Assembly: GCA_031272365.1 (NCBI GenBank)
Contig: JAISTX010000083.1
Location: forward strand, 55,383 to 119,382
Length of the DNA stretch: 64,000 bases
Direction of reading: 5' to 3'
From: Eubacteriales Family XIII. Incertae Sedis bacterium
GTDB lineage: Bacteria; Bacillota; Clostridia; Peptostreptococcales; Anaerovoracaceae
The translations under genes were made by a program, and so were the position numbers. The notes under the pieces were generated by a model. The model did no database searches. It was not told the DNA's origin and saw only the letters and a program-made list of their open reading frames with translations. Of this stretch, positions 41,618 to 50,165 are shown in pieces. Position 1 is the first letter of the stretch. Each line of letters opens with the position of its first letter.

Positions 41618-43644
41618 TACGCAACACCTCCCGCCAAACCATGATAATACATGAGGATCGTGATGAAGTACCCGAAGACGATCGTGAAGACCGAGCAGGT
41701 GGCGACGAGCCCGATGCGGTTCATCGCCTTCTCCGGGAACATCTCTTCAAAATACCAGTTGCGCAGCCCGACCGCCACGTCCTTTCGCATCGCGCCGACG
41801 TAGGTCAGGTCGTCGCCCTCGTTGACGCCCGCCATGTACAGCGGCATCATGCGCTTCTTCGTCTGCCCGTAGAGCAGCAGCGCGAGCACGACGATGAGCA
41901 CGACCATGATCATCATGATGATCATATTGTCGGTCTGCAGCGCCTGGTACGTGGCCTCCGAAATCCCCTGGTAGGCCGCGACGAGGTAGGGCACGACGAA
42001 GCGGCCCGAGAAGAACGGGAAGGTGATGGCGACCACCACCGTGAGCGTCGTGAACAGCCCCGTGATGGCCCATTCGGTCCGGTTGACCTTCTCCTCGATG
42101 TCGACGCGGTTCGCGACGATCGCGGACAGCTTGCCGAGCCATTTCGTCCAATAGAACAAGGTGACCGCCGAGCCGAAGACGACGGCGATCAGCGCCCAGA
42201 TCACGTTGCCGTCGACGAAGGCCTGCAGGGCCGCCCATTTGCTGATGAGCATGCCGAACGGCGCGAGGAACATGCCGGCGATGCCGACGATCATGAACAT
42301 CGCGAGCTTCGGCATGCGCCCGAAGAGCCCGTCCATGTCCTCGATGTCGCGGCTCCCGATCTGGTGCTCGGCCGTGCCGACGCAGAGGAAGAGGAGCGAC
42401 TTCGTGACCGCGTGGAAGATCACGAGCATGATCGCGCACCAGACGGCCTCCGCCGTGCCGATGCCCGCGCAGGCCGTGATGAGCCCGAGGTTCGCGACCG
42501 TGGAGTACGCCAGCACGCGCTTCGCGTTGCTCTGCGAGAGCGCCGCGATCGACGCGAACACGAAGGTCACGCTGCCGACGAGGATGACCATGAAGCCCGG
42601 CCCGATGTCGAACAGGTTGCGGATGCCGAGCAGCGGCGCCAGCTTGATGATGAGGAAGACGCCCGCCTTGACCATCGTCGAGCTGTGCAGCAGCGCGGAG
42701 ACCGGCGTCGGGGCGACCATCGCGCCGAGCAGCCAGGAATTGAACGGCATCTGCGCGGCCTTCGTGATGCCCGCGAACGCGAGCAGCCCCGTGATGACCA
42801 TGATCTGCGCATCCTGGAAGCCGGCCGTGGACAGCAGCGTCGAAAGCTCGAAGCTGCCCAGCAGGTTCCCTTGCAGGATGATCGCGGCCACAAACGCGCA
42901 GCCGCCGAGCAGGTTCATGATGATGGCGCGGAAGCTGTTGTTTATGGCCTCCGGCGTCTTCGTGAAGCCGATGAGGAAGAACGAGCACAGCGTCGTGATC
43001 TCCCAGAAGAAATACATCCAGATCAGGTTGTCCGAGACGACGATGCCCACCATCGCGGCCAGGAAGAGGAACATCAGGAAGAAGAACCACGGGCGGCGGT
43101 CCTTCTCGCCGGCCTCGTCCGCGTGGTGCTGGTAGTCCTTCATATACCCGACCGCGTAGACACAGATGCCGGAGCCGATGATCCCGATGATCAGCACCAT
43201 GATGAGCGAGAAATTGTCCAGATACATGTACTGGCGCGCCGCCGTGTTGGCCGCTTCGATCTCGTGCACCTTCGTCAGCTCGAACCAGATGAGCGCGACC
43301 GCCTGGATCGCCGACAGGATCGACGCGAGGATCTTCCGGTACTTGATACCGAGAACAATGATGATGACGGCGAGGATGGCCTCGATCGTCAACATGCCGT
43401 AGCTGATGCCCTCCGCTGCCTCAAGCCCGTCGACCGAAAGCGACCCGATCTGGACGGGCGCGTCCGTCTGCCAGATGACCTTCACCGTATCGCCGAAGTT
43501 TTGCAGCGCCAGCACGACCGATAGCGCTCCGATCGCGATGGCGGCCACGATGACGATGGGGCCCCTGACCTTGTTGGACTTGACGGCAAGGAGTATGAGG
43601 GCGACAATCAACGGCAGCAAAATGAGTAATGCTACAATGCCCAA
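41617..43644 (-). CDS. echA: Ech hydrogenase membrane subunit A (NuoL-like ion pump)
   Basis: The 675-residue antiporter-like subunit thought to move H+ or Na+ across the membrane during H2 turnover. It has some 16 helices with the proton-antiporter core (MPFNSWLLGAMVAPTPVSALLHSSTMVKAGVFL) and Lys/His/Glu residues inside helices as in NuoL/MrpA. First gene of echABCDEF-hypA. The start codon is TTG, 7 bases after AGGAGG; no ATG is near. An extended -10 promoter lies about 50 bases upstream. Gene order matches the classical ech operon exactly. Confidence 0.95.
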   Translation of the reverse strand: MGIVALLILLPLIVALILLAVKSNKVRGPIVIVAAIAIGALSVVLALQNFGDTVKVIWQTDAPVQIGSLSVDGLEAAEGISYGMLTIEAILAVIIIVLGIKYRKILASILSAIQAVALIWFELTKVHEIEAANTAARQYMYLDNFSLIMVLIIGIIGSGICVYAVGYMKDYQHHADEAGEKDRRPWFFFLMFLFLAAMVGIVVSDNLIWMYFFWEITTLCSFFLIGFTKTPEAINNSFRAIIMNLLGGCAFVAAIILQGNLLGSFELSTLLSTAGFQDAQIMVITGLLAFAGITKAAQMPFNSWLLGAMVAPTPVSALLHSSTMVKAGVFLIIKLAPLLGIRNLFDIGPGFMVILVGSVTFVFASIAALSQSNAKRVLAYSTVANLGLITACAGIGTAEAVWCAIMLVIFHAVTKSLLFLCVGTAEHQIGSRDIEDMDGLFGRMPKLAMFMIVGIAGMFLAPFGMLISKWAALQAFVDGNVIWALIAVVFGSAVTLFYWTKWLGKLSAIVANRVDIEEKVNRTEWAITGLFTTLTVVVAITFPFFSGRFVVPYLVAAYQGISEATYQALQTDNMIIMMIMVVLIVVLALLLYGQTKKRMMPLYMAGVNEGDDLTYVGAMRKDVAVGLRNWYFEEMFPEKAMNRIGLVATCSVFTIVFGYFITILMYYHGLAGGVA

Positions 43645-43697
43645 ATTTCCTTCCTCCTAACAATAAAATAGCGTTGTGAATACAGTCTCACCCGGGT

Positions 43698-43706
43698 ATT
43701 ATACCA
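43698..43706 (-). promoter_or_regulatory. Extended -10 promoter of the ech operon
   Basis: The minus strand reads TGGTATAAT, the same element as before mscL. The -35 region (TAGCCA) is poor. The leader to the TTG start is about 47 bases. Confidence 0.55.
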
Positions 43707-43782
43707 AGAAATGGCCTATATGGCTATGCCTTGGGGTTGAGGAAATAGCGGAAAAAAACCGCTCTTTTTCAGCTATTTTGTA

Positions 43783-45498
43783 TCATCCTTCCCGCCGCGC
43801 GGGCTCGACCACGCGGGCGAGCACGGCGAGCACGACGGTCAGGGCGCCGCTGGCGATTGTCGCGTTGCGGATGCCCGCCCACATCGCCTCCTGCGTGCCG
43901 AAGAGCGTCATGTCGTAGTTTTCCGCGAAGGCGTCCGCGTAGCTCAGGCCGTCCTCCGCCATGAGCCCCGTCACCCAGTCCCCCTCGTACCACGGCAGGA
44001 AGAGGCAGCCCGCGACGCCGATGGCCGTCAGGATGCCGAACAGCAGCGCCATGCGCCTCAGGTCGCCGGTCGCGAGCCCCGTCTTTTCGTTCTCCGGGTG
44101 GGCGACGGGGTCCTTCCTCGACAGGCCGCCGAAATAGCGCCGCCAGAAGAAGTAGATCACCGGCCCGGAAATGATGCCGATCATGCCGCCGATGAAATAG
44201 TCCGACCCGTTGATGAGGAAGGAGATCACGGCGATGCAGATGGGCACGATGCAGATGAGCCGCAGGAAGCCCATGCCGCCCGGGATGCGGAATTTGTAGT
44301 CCTCGCGCGGGATGCGCCGCCGCAGGATCATCGCCGAGATGTATACGAGGATATAGCTGGAAACCAGCAGGAACACGTCGACGACGACGAGCGTCGTGAA
44401 ATCGATCATGCACAGCGCAAGGTTGACGACCGCGACGGAGATGACCGCCACATACGGCACGCCGTGCGTCTTGTCCACCTTGACCATGATCTTCGGCGCC
44501 AGGTTGTCGTCCGCGAGCGCGAAGAAGCCGCGCGACCCGGAGGCGATGTACGTGTTGAAGATCGAGCACTGCGCGATGACCGCGACGATGCCGAAGAAGA
44601 TGCCGAACGCCGGCCCCATGAAATGCTCGGCGACCGTCGCGTAGCCGATGCTCGTCGAATCGCTGCCCCAGTTGAGGAAGTCGAAGTCCTCGCCCTGCGT
44701 CTTGAACGCCGAGATGCCCGCCATCGTCGGCAGGATGTACGTCGCCATGATGAGCGGCACCGTGATGAGCGTCGCCTTCGGGATGACCTGCGGGTCCTCG
44801 AGCTCGCCCGCGATCGTGGACATGCTCTCGTAGCCCGAGTACATCCACATGCCGATGCTGATGCCCGCGCCGATGTAGAAGATCCAGTCGGACGGCGCCT
44901 CGATCGGGTAGGCCGTGATCGGCTCGAAGGGGTTGCCGCCCCAGTTCGCAAACCCGATCACCGCCACCATCGCGAACGCCACGATGACGAAGATGGACAG
45001 CGCGTTCGTGACGATGCCCACGTCCTTGACGCCGCGGATGTTGATCCACATGAAGACGAGGATCATGATGGCCTTGAAGGCGAACTCGATGGAGCGGTTC
45101 TCGGAGGGGAGCATGCTGAACAGGTACCCGCCCGCGAGCACGACGTACAGCGTGTTGTCGATGTAGATGGAGATCGTCCGCCACCAGCCGGCCTGGAACC
45201 CCCAGAACTCGCCGAGCGCCTCCTGCACCCATTTGTAGTAGCCGCCCTCCTGCGGCCGCGCGCTCCCGAGCTCCGCCGCCACCAGCCCGAACGGCAGCCC
45301 CCAGACGAACGGCAGCACGATGAGCATGATGAGCGTCAGCCCGGGCCCCGCCTCGGGGATCATGTCCTCGATGCCGTAGCACCCTGCCGCCACGAGCGAG
45401 AACACCATGAAGACCACGGTGAATACGCTCATCTTGTGTTTCTTCAGCCCGCGGCCCTCCGCGTCCAATGCCACCCCTGGTTTGCCGTCATTCGTCAT
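43783..45498 (-). CDS. APC-family amino-acid permease
   Basis: An inner-membrane transporter of 571 residues with 12 or more helices. It resembles the amino acid/polyamine/organocation superfamily: substrate-site loop GIEDMIPEAGPG in TM1, LGSARPQEGGYYKWVQ in TM2-3, and the SGYESMSTIAGELEDP TM6 region. The C-terminus carries extra helices and a 40-residue loop (~490-535). The substrate is unknown. AGGGGAGGG precedes the ATG. It lies 56 bases after the permuted binding-protein gene in the same direction, so it may be a second uptake or exchange route in that locus. Confidence 0.9.
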   Translation of the reverse strand: MTNDGKPGVALDAEGRGLKKHKMSVFTVVFMVFSLVAAGCYGIEDMIPEAGPGLTLIMLIVLPFVWGLPFGLVAAELGSARPQEGGYYKWVQEALGEFWGFQAGWWRTISIYIDNTLYVVLAGGYLFSMLPSENRSIEFAFKAIMILVFMWINIRGVKDVGIVTNALSIFVIVAFAMVAVIGFANWGGNPFEPITAYPIEAPSDWIFYIGAGISIGMWMYSGYESMSTIAGELEDPQVIPKATLITVPLIMATYILPTMAGISAFKTQGEDFDFLNWGSDSTSIGYATVAEHFMGPAFGIFFGIVAVIAQCSIFNTYIASGSRGFFALADDNLAPKIMVKVDKTHGVPYVAVISVAVVNLALCMIDFTTLVVVDVFLLVSSYILVYISAMILRRRIPREDYKFRIPGGMGFLRLICIVPICIAVISFLINGSDYFIGGMIGIISGPVIYFFWRRYFGGLSRKDPVAHPENEKTGLATGDLRRMALLFGILTAIGVAGCLFLPWYEGDWVTGLMAEDGLSYADAFAENYDMTLFGTQEAMWAGIRNATIASGALTVVLAVLARVVEPARREG

Positions 45499-45554
45499 CT
45501 TTAAGGCCCTCCCCTCAACGCGTCCATTATTGTTATTTCAAATCATATCACAAA

Positions 45555-46448
45555 TCAGTTCTTGACGACGATGCAGAGCCGGTTCGCCATGTACGGCTCC
45601 GTCATAATGAATTCCTGCTTGAGCTCGTCCGTGATGCTGACCGCGGACATGATGCAGTCGTAGCGCCCCGCGGCAAGCCCGTCGAAGATCTCGTCCCAGC
45701 CCGTGTCCACGATCGCCACCTCGAGGCCGAGCAGCGCCGCGACGTGCTCCGCGAGGTCCACGTCGAAGCCGACCGTCATGCCGCCCTCCTCGTATTCCAT
45801 CGGCGGGTAGCCGGTGTGGAGGCCCACCGTCAGCACGCCCTCCTCGATCGTCTCGAAATCGTCCGGGATGGCGGGCTCCTCCCCCACGTTGCGCAGCCCC
45901 TCCGTGAAATCGTCGCCGAAATTTTTCACGGCGATCTCCGACATGGATCCGTTGTAGAACATCTTGTCGATGGCCGCGTCGATGGCCTCCGCGAGCGGCT
46001 CCGCGCCCTTCGCGACGCAGACGCCCATCGGCTCCTGGTCCTGGCTCATCCACGTCCGCAGGTAGGCGGTGCCGATGTCCGTGTAGTAGGCCGACACGAC
46101 GCTGTCCACGTAGATGGCGTCGACCTTCCCGGCGGCGAGGTCGTCGAAGGCCTCCGTGATCGCCTCGTAGGCCTGCACCTCGATGCCCTCCGCGCCCTCC
46201 GCGATCATGTCGTCCAGGCTCTTCGCGGCCGTCGACGCGCGCTGCACGGCGATGACGCGCCCGGGGAAATCGCCCGGCGACGCGATCACGTCCACGCCGT
46301 CCTCGTCCGCCGCGGCCGAAGCGCCGCTCTGCCCCTCGGAGCCCCCGCCCGCGCTCCCGCTGCCCGCGTCCGTCTGGCCGCAGCCCGCGAGGAGCGCCGC
46401 CAGGGCGATAGCCAGCAATATGGCGAAAAACCGCCTCTTCCCCATCAT
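45555..46448 (-). CDS. Amino-acid-binding lipoprotein with circularly permuted SBP_bac_3 domain (copy A)
   Basis: An ABC-importer binding protein of 297 residues with a lipoprotein signal and lipobox ALLAGC (C23). The family's normal order is reversed. Residues ~52-180 match the second half of SBP_bac_3 (SPGDFPGRVIAVQ, LAAGKVDAIYVDSVVSAYY, then the AIDAAIDKMFYNGSM end helix). Residues ~200-297 match the first half (VLTVGLHTGYPPMEY, VGFDVDLAEHVAALLGLEV, AGRYDCIMSAVSITDE, and a stop just after MTEPYMANRLCIVVK). All parts of one domain are present once, so this is a permutation, not a fusion of two fragments. It lies 17 bases after the ATPase-racemase gene. The paralogue is at 52491. Confidence 0.85.
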   Translation of the reverse strand: MMGKRRFFAILLAIALAALLAGCGQTDAGSGSAGGGSEGQSGASAAADEDGVDVIASPGDFPGRVIAVQRASTAAKSLDDMIAEGAEGIEVQAYEAITEAFDDLAAGKVDAIYVDSVVSAYYTDIGTAYLRTWMSQDQEPMGVCVAKGAEPLAEAIDAAIDKMFYNGSMSEIAVKNFGDDFTEGLRNVGEEPAIPDDFETIEEGVLTVGLHTGYPPMEYEEGGMTVGFDVDLAEHVAALLGLEVAIVDTGWDEIFDGLAAGRYDCIMSAVSITDELKQEFIMTEPYMANRLCIVVKN

Positions 46449-46465
46449 CCATACCCCCATAACAT

Positions 46466-48034
46466 TTACCACGCGAGCGAACCCTCGTAGAGGATGCGCA
46501 CGCTCCCTTCTGTAAAGACCTTTGTGATGTTGCCGGACGCCGGGTCGTAGGCGGCGGCCGCTTTGAGCGTGTCGCCGGACGGCTGCAGGACCGTGAGGGC
46601 GGCGTCCCGGCCGCCGCGCTTGGCGACCGCCGCCGCGACCGCCGCGCTGCCGCTGCCGCAGCTCCGCTCGGCGTACATCGTGCCCATGTCGCGCACCCAG
46701 AGGGAGAAGGCGGCCGCGCCGCTCCCCTCGTCGAAATAGGTCACGCCGGCGGCGGGGAGGGCCGCAAACCCGTATTCCCCGTCCTGCAAAATCCCGGCCA
46801 TCGTGTCGCGGACGGAGCCGCCCACGAGCTTCTCTTTGTCCGTCACGACCAGGTGCGTGATGCCGTCGAAGGGGACGAGCCACCCGCGCTCCGTCTCCGT
46901 GACGTCCACGCCGCCGGGTGGCAGCGGCATCTCCACCGACACGGGGTTCCCCGCCCCGAAGAGGTGGAGGAGGCTGCGCGTCGCGTTCCCGCAAAACTCC
47001 CCGCCGAACATCTCCAATTTCCCGTCCGGGGTGACGAAGCCGCACTGCTCCACGGCGGGGGCGCCCGGCACGGCCTCCAGGGCGGCCGCGATGATCTCGC
47101 CCTGCAGGGCGGCGCGCGCCTCCTTGCCGAGGTGCCTCAAATCGTCGAAGACGAGCGCCGTGATGTTGCCGGCGGGGTCCGTGATGGCCACGTGCTCCAG
47201 CCGGCGGACCCCGGACGACGCAGCCCCCTCCTCTTCATCCTCCTCCTGGCTGATCTTGCGCAGGAAGGCCTGGATGCGCGGGTTGTCGGGGTGCTCGAGG
47301 ATGTCCTTCGGCGCCCCGTCCGCGAGGACCGTGCCCTCGTCCATGAAGATCACGCGGTCCGCCACCTCCGAGGCGAAGCCCATCTCGTGCGTCACGATGA
47401 TCATCGTCGTGTGCTGCGCCGCGAGGCTCTTGATGACCTTCAGCACCTCGCCCGTCAGCTCCGGGTCGAGCGCCGAGGTCGGCTCGTCGAAGCACAGGAT
47501 GTCGGGCTTCAGCGCGAGCGCCCGCGCGATCGCGACGCGCTGCTGCTGCCCGCCCGACAGCTGCGTGGGGTAGTGGTTCATGCGGTTCGCGAGGCCGACG
47601 CTGGCCAGCAGCGCCTTCGCCTCCGCCGTGATCCCGGCCAGCATGGCATGCTTGTTGTACTTGTAGAACGGGTTCTCGCGCGCGAGCAGCTCGGGGCCGA
47701 TCGTGACATTGCGCAGCGCCGTGTACTGCGGGAAGAGGTTGAACTGCTGGAAGACGAGCCCGAAATGCAGGCGGTTCCTCCGGATCTGCGCCTCGCTCTG
47801 CCGCACGCCGCGCCACGCGTCCGCCGCGTCGAAGAGCGTCTGCCCGTCCACGGTGATCACGCCCGCGTCCGGCGTCTCGAGGAAGTTGAGGCAGCGCAGA
47901 AGCGTCGTCTTGCCGCTGCCCGACGCGCCGATGATCGCCAGCACCTCGCCGCGCTCGAGCGTGAAGGAGACGTCTTTCACCGCAGCGAAGCCGTCGAAAT
48001 ATTTATTCAGGCCGTGCACGCTCAGGATCGTCAT
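46466..48034 (-). CDS. Polar amino-acid ABC transporter ATPase fused to a DapF-fold racemase/epimerase domain
   Basis: A 522-residue two-domain protein. Residues ~1-262 are a complete GlnQ/HisP-type ATPase: Walker A GASGSGKT, Q-loop FQQFNLFP, signature LSGGQQQR, Walker B ILCFDEPTSALDP and the H-loop VTHEMGF. After an acidic linker (QEEDEEEGAASS), residues ~275-522 form a diaminopimelate-epimerase-fold domain with both catalytic cysteines: C348 in GGEFCGNATR and C459 in ERSCGSGSAA. That fold covers PLP-independent racemases of diaminopimelate, histidine and proline derivatives. The reading frame is continuous. The gene overlaps the permease by ATGA and precedes the permuted binding protein. 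A role in inverting the imported amino acid is inference. Confidence 0.87.
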   Translation of the reverse strand: MTILSVHGLNKYFDGFAAVKDVSFTLERGEVLAIIGASGSGKTTLLRCLNFLETPDAGVITVDGQTLFDAADAWRGVRQSEAQIRRNRLHFGLVFQQFNLFPQYTALRNVTIGPELLARENPFYKYNKHAMLAGITAEAKALLASVGLANRMNHYPTQLSGGQQQRVAIARALALKPDILCFDEPTSALDPELTGEVLKVIKSLAAQHTTMIIVTHEMGFASEVADRVIFMDEGTVLADGAPKDILEHPDNPRIQAFLRKISQEEDEEEGAASSGVRRLEHVAITDPAGNITALVFDDLRHLGKEARAALQGEIIAAALEAVPGAPAVEQCGFVTPDGKLEMFGGEFCGNATRSLLHLFGAGNPVSVEMPLPPGGVDVTETERGWLVPFDGITHLVVTDKEKLVGGSVRDTMAGILQDGEYGFAALPAAGVTYFDEGSGAAAFSLWVRDMGTMYAERSCGSGSAAVAAAVAKRGGRDAALTVLQPSGDTLKAAAAYDPASGNITKVFTEGSVRILYEGSLAW

Positions 48035-48747
48035 AATATCTTGATATAGGCGAGCCGCCTCTCGATGAACGAAAACAATATCGTGAGCCCGCCGACGAAG
48101 GCGAGGAAGAAGGCGCCCGTGTAGAAGAGCGGCCAGACGAGGGCCTCCGACTTCACGTAGCGGTAGCCATAGTAGAAGATCTCCATCACCGCGATGATGC
48201 GCGCGAGCGCCGTGTCCTTCACGAGCGTGATGATCTCGTTGCTCATCGGCGGCATGATGCGCTTGATGAGCTGCAGGAGCGTCACGTGGAAAAACACCTG
48301 GCCCTTCGTCATGCCGAGCACGAGGCCGGCCTCGGTCTGCCCGCGCGGGACGCCCTCGATGCCGCCGCGGAAGATGACCGCGAAATAGCAGGCGTAGTTG
48401 ATGGTGAAGGTCAGGATGGCCGCCTCGACGCGCTCGCTGTTCCCGAAGACCGGGTAGCCGAGGATGATCGGCAGGCCGTAGTAGACGAAGACCAGCTGCA
48501 GCAACAGCGGCGTGCCGCGCACGATCCAGATGATGACGCCGAGGATGGCCGAGACCGGCCGGAAGGCCCTGAGGGCCGCCGTGTGGCGGCCCTGCGGAAG
48601 GGCGGCGTGTTTGAACGGCGCCCAGTTGTTCATATAGCCGAAGCAGACGAGCAGGCCGAGCGGGATGCCAAAGGCCAATGTCAAGCCGAAAATCTCGCAG
48701 GAGACAACGAAGCCGCCTGCCAGGGTTTTCGTGACATCCAGAAACAT
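48031..48747 (-). CDS. Polar amino-acid ABC transporter permease (system 1)
   Basis: A 238-residue membrane subunit of the HisMQ/GlnP type, with the opening GGFVVSCEIFGLTLAFGIPLGLL, the RGTPLLLQLVFVYYGLP motif and the ATPase-coupling loop EAGLVLGMTKGQVFFHVTLLQ. A short basic insert (~45-62) between the first helices is unusual. It begins 3 bases after the canonical binding-protein gene and overlaps the ATPase-racemase start by ATGA. As the only permease of the operon, it should serve both binding proteins as a homodimer. Confidence 0.93.
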   Translation of the reverse strand: MFLDVTKTLAGGFVVSCEIFGLTLAFGIPLGLLVCFGYMNNWAPFKHAALPQGRHTAALRAFRPVSAILGVIIWIVRGTPLLLQLVFVYYGLPIILGYPVFGNSERVEAAILTFTINYACYFAVIFRGGIEGVPRGQTEAGLVLGMTKGQVFFHVTLLQLIKRIMPPMSNEIITLVKDTALARIIAVMEIFYYGYRYVKSEALVWPLFYTGAFFLAFVGGLTILFSFIERRLAYIKIL

Positions 48748-48750
48748 AGG

Positions 48751-49572
48751 CTACCCGACGAGGAGCGGCTGGCCGTATTTCTCGGCGATCGCCGTCAGCG
48801 TGCCGTCTTCCACCAGCTCCTGCGTGATCTCGTCCACCTTCGCCGGCAGGTCGCTGCCCGAGCGGAACCCGATCGCGAGCACCTCTTCCGAGAGCACGAG
48901 GTCCGGGATGATGATGAGGTTCTCGTAGCTGCCCTTGCCGACGAGGTAGTTGGCCATCACCGAATCCACCGCCGCCGCGTCCGCCGTGCCGGCCGACACT
49001 TCCATCAGCGAATTGATCAGGCTGTCGACGGGCGTGAACGTCGCCTCGCTGAGCACGTCGTCATTGACGACGCATTCCTCGCCGGTCGACCCGCCTTCCG
49101 AGACGATGGAGGCGGACACGAGGTCCTCCTTCGACGTGTACAGGCCCGCGTCCTCCGCGCGCACGACGACGACGATGTCGTTCGCGATGTACGGCTTGGA
49201 GAAGTCCATGTTCTCGTCGCGCTCCTCCGTATAGGTCATGCCGTTCCAGATCGCGTCGATGTTGCCCGCGTCGAGCTCGATCTCTTTGTTGTCCCATTCG
49301 ATCTCGATGAACTCCGGCTCGATGCCGAGTTTCTCGCAGACCGCCTGCGCGTATTCCGTGTCGAAGCCGACCATCGTGCCGTCGCTCTCATAGTAGTTCA
49401 TCGGCTCGTAGACCGTCATGCCGATGACCATCTTGCCCGCTTCCGTGACCTTCGCGAGGTCCTCGACCGTGTCGCCGCCGCCGCCGCCGCCCGAGCCGCC
49501 GCAAGCGGCCAGCGAGAGCGCAAGCGCCCCGGCAACCAAAAGCGTCAACACCTTCCCGATTCTCTTCTTCAT
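48751..49572 (-). CDS. Amino-acid-binding lipoprotein, canonical SBP_bac_3 order (system 1)
   Basis: A 273-residue binding protein with a lipoprotein signal ending SLAAC (C24), followed by a Gly-rich linker. Its domain order is the usual one: first half MVIGMTVYEPMNYY, VGFDTEYAQAVCEKLGIEPE, SKPYIANDIVVVV; second half EDLVSASIVSEGGSTGEE, TADAAAVDSVMANYLV, and the C-terminal EITQELVEDGTLTAIAEKYG. This makes it a built-in control for the permuted copies. The first ~65 residues of the track ORF are not coding: GGAGGAGGAG lies 7 bases before the ATG at 49572. First gene of the operon. Confidence 0.93.
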   Translation of the reverse strand: MKKRIGKVLTLLVAGALALSLAACGGSGGGGGGDTVEDLAKVTEAGKMVIGMTVYEPMNYYESDGTMVGFDTEYAQAVCEKLGIEPEFIEIEWDNKEIELDAGNIDAIWNGMTYTEERDENMDFSKPYIANDIVVVVRAEDAGLYTSKEDLVSASIVSEGGSTGEECVVNDDVLSEATFTPVDSLINSLMEVSAGTADAAAVDSVMANYLVGKGSYENLIIIPDLVLSEEVLAIGFRSGSDLPAKVDEITQELVEDGTLTAIAEKYGQPLLVG

Positions 49573-49621
49573 TTTGTCTCCTCCTCCTTCGTATACATCA
49601 TTCTCATCTGAAAACACCTTC

Positions 49622-49627
49622 ATTATA
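49622..49627 (-). promoter_or_regulatory. Probable -10 box of ABC system 1
   Basis: TATAAT on the minus strand about 50 bases before the ATG. The -35 (TTCCGC at 17 bases) is weak. Confidence 0.4.
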
Positions 49628-49960
49628 CAATAAAAACCCGCGTGGCGGAAAACCCCAAAAAACCGGGGCGGGGGGGGGCGAAATTGCGTCAGCTTGAAAT
49701 AGTGGCAGATTTTCGATAGAATATTATTATTATAACGATAGAATGATTGGTGTTTTTTAACTATCAAGCCATCCGCTTTGCCCAGAAACGGCCTGCGCCT
49801 ACTACTCGCGGAAAAATTTGCATATTTGTCATACCGATTTCGAAACTTGTCCGCGAGTTGGCAGCGGAGGCCAGTCAGCTGCGGCGGCGGCGTCCTGCTG
49901 GACTCTCGGAGCGAGCCAGGGGGTGGCAGGGGTGCTGTCCCTGCTGGTCAACTTTGCAGG

Positions 49961-50058
49961 ATGTGAGTGGATTTTTCCCGGAATCCACTCACATCTTGAA
50001 AACTTGGCCGGAAAACAGCCTCTGGCGCGGGTTTTTCCACTCACATCTTGAAAACTTG
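49961..50058. repeat. Inverted and direct repeats in a gene-free region
   Basis: A perfect dyad (ATGTGAGTGGATT 49961-49973 and AATCCACTCACAT 49982-49994, 8-base loop; 14 bp if the flanking G-C pair is counted) is followed by a 22-base direct repeat, CCACTCACATCTTGAAAACT plus TG, at 49985-50006 and 50037-50058. The wider stretch 49630-50080 also has CTCGCGGA/TCCGCGAG arms (near 49807 and 49850) around an AT-rich core. No convincing ORF is present. Confidence 0.8.
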
Positions 50059-50080
50059 ACCACCAGCCCGCCGGCCGATC

Positions 50081-50165
50081 GGGGGTGACACGCGTGTGGC
50101 GTCCGGGGGTGCCTCGCGTGTAGCGTCCGGGGGTGACACTCGTGAGGCGTTCTGGGGGTGCCTCA
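50081..50165. repeat. 24-bp tandem repeat, 3.5 units, reaching into a stop codon
   Basis: Units begin GGGGGTG at 50081, 50105, 50129 and 50154 (lengths 24, 24 and 25, then partial). They alternate ACAC and CCTC after the G-run. The last partial unit forms the stop codon of the EamA gene. Confidence 0.85.

Noticed and set aside
43741-43770. Terminator hairpin AGCGG/CCGCT with T-run after the APC permease gene
   Set aside because: The T-run follows the stem on the plus strand, where no gene ends; on the minus strand the stem is only 5 bp with a T-rich loop and no run after it.
45555-46448. Copy A as a fusion of two truncated binding proteins or a frameshifted pseudogene
   Set aside because: Each half-domain occurs once and complete, the frame is intact, the signal and lipobox are present, and copy B has the same arrangement in another operon.
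49747-50088. A 113-codon plus-strand ORF between the ABC systems
   Set aside because: It is built from the inverted and direct repeats, has no ribosome site, and other short ORFs overlap it in every frame.
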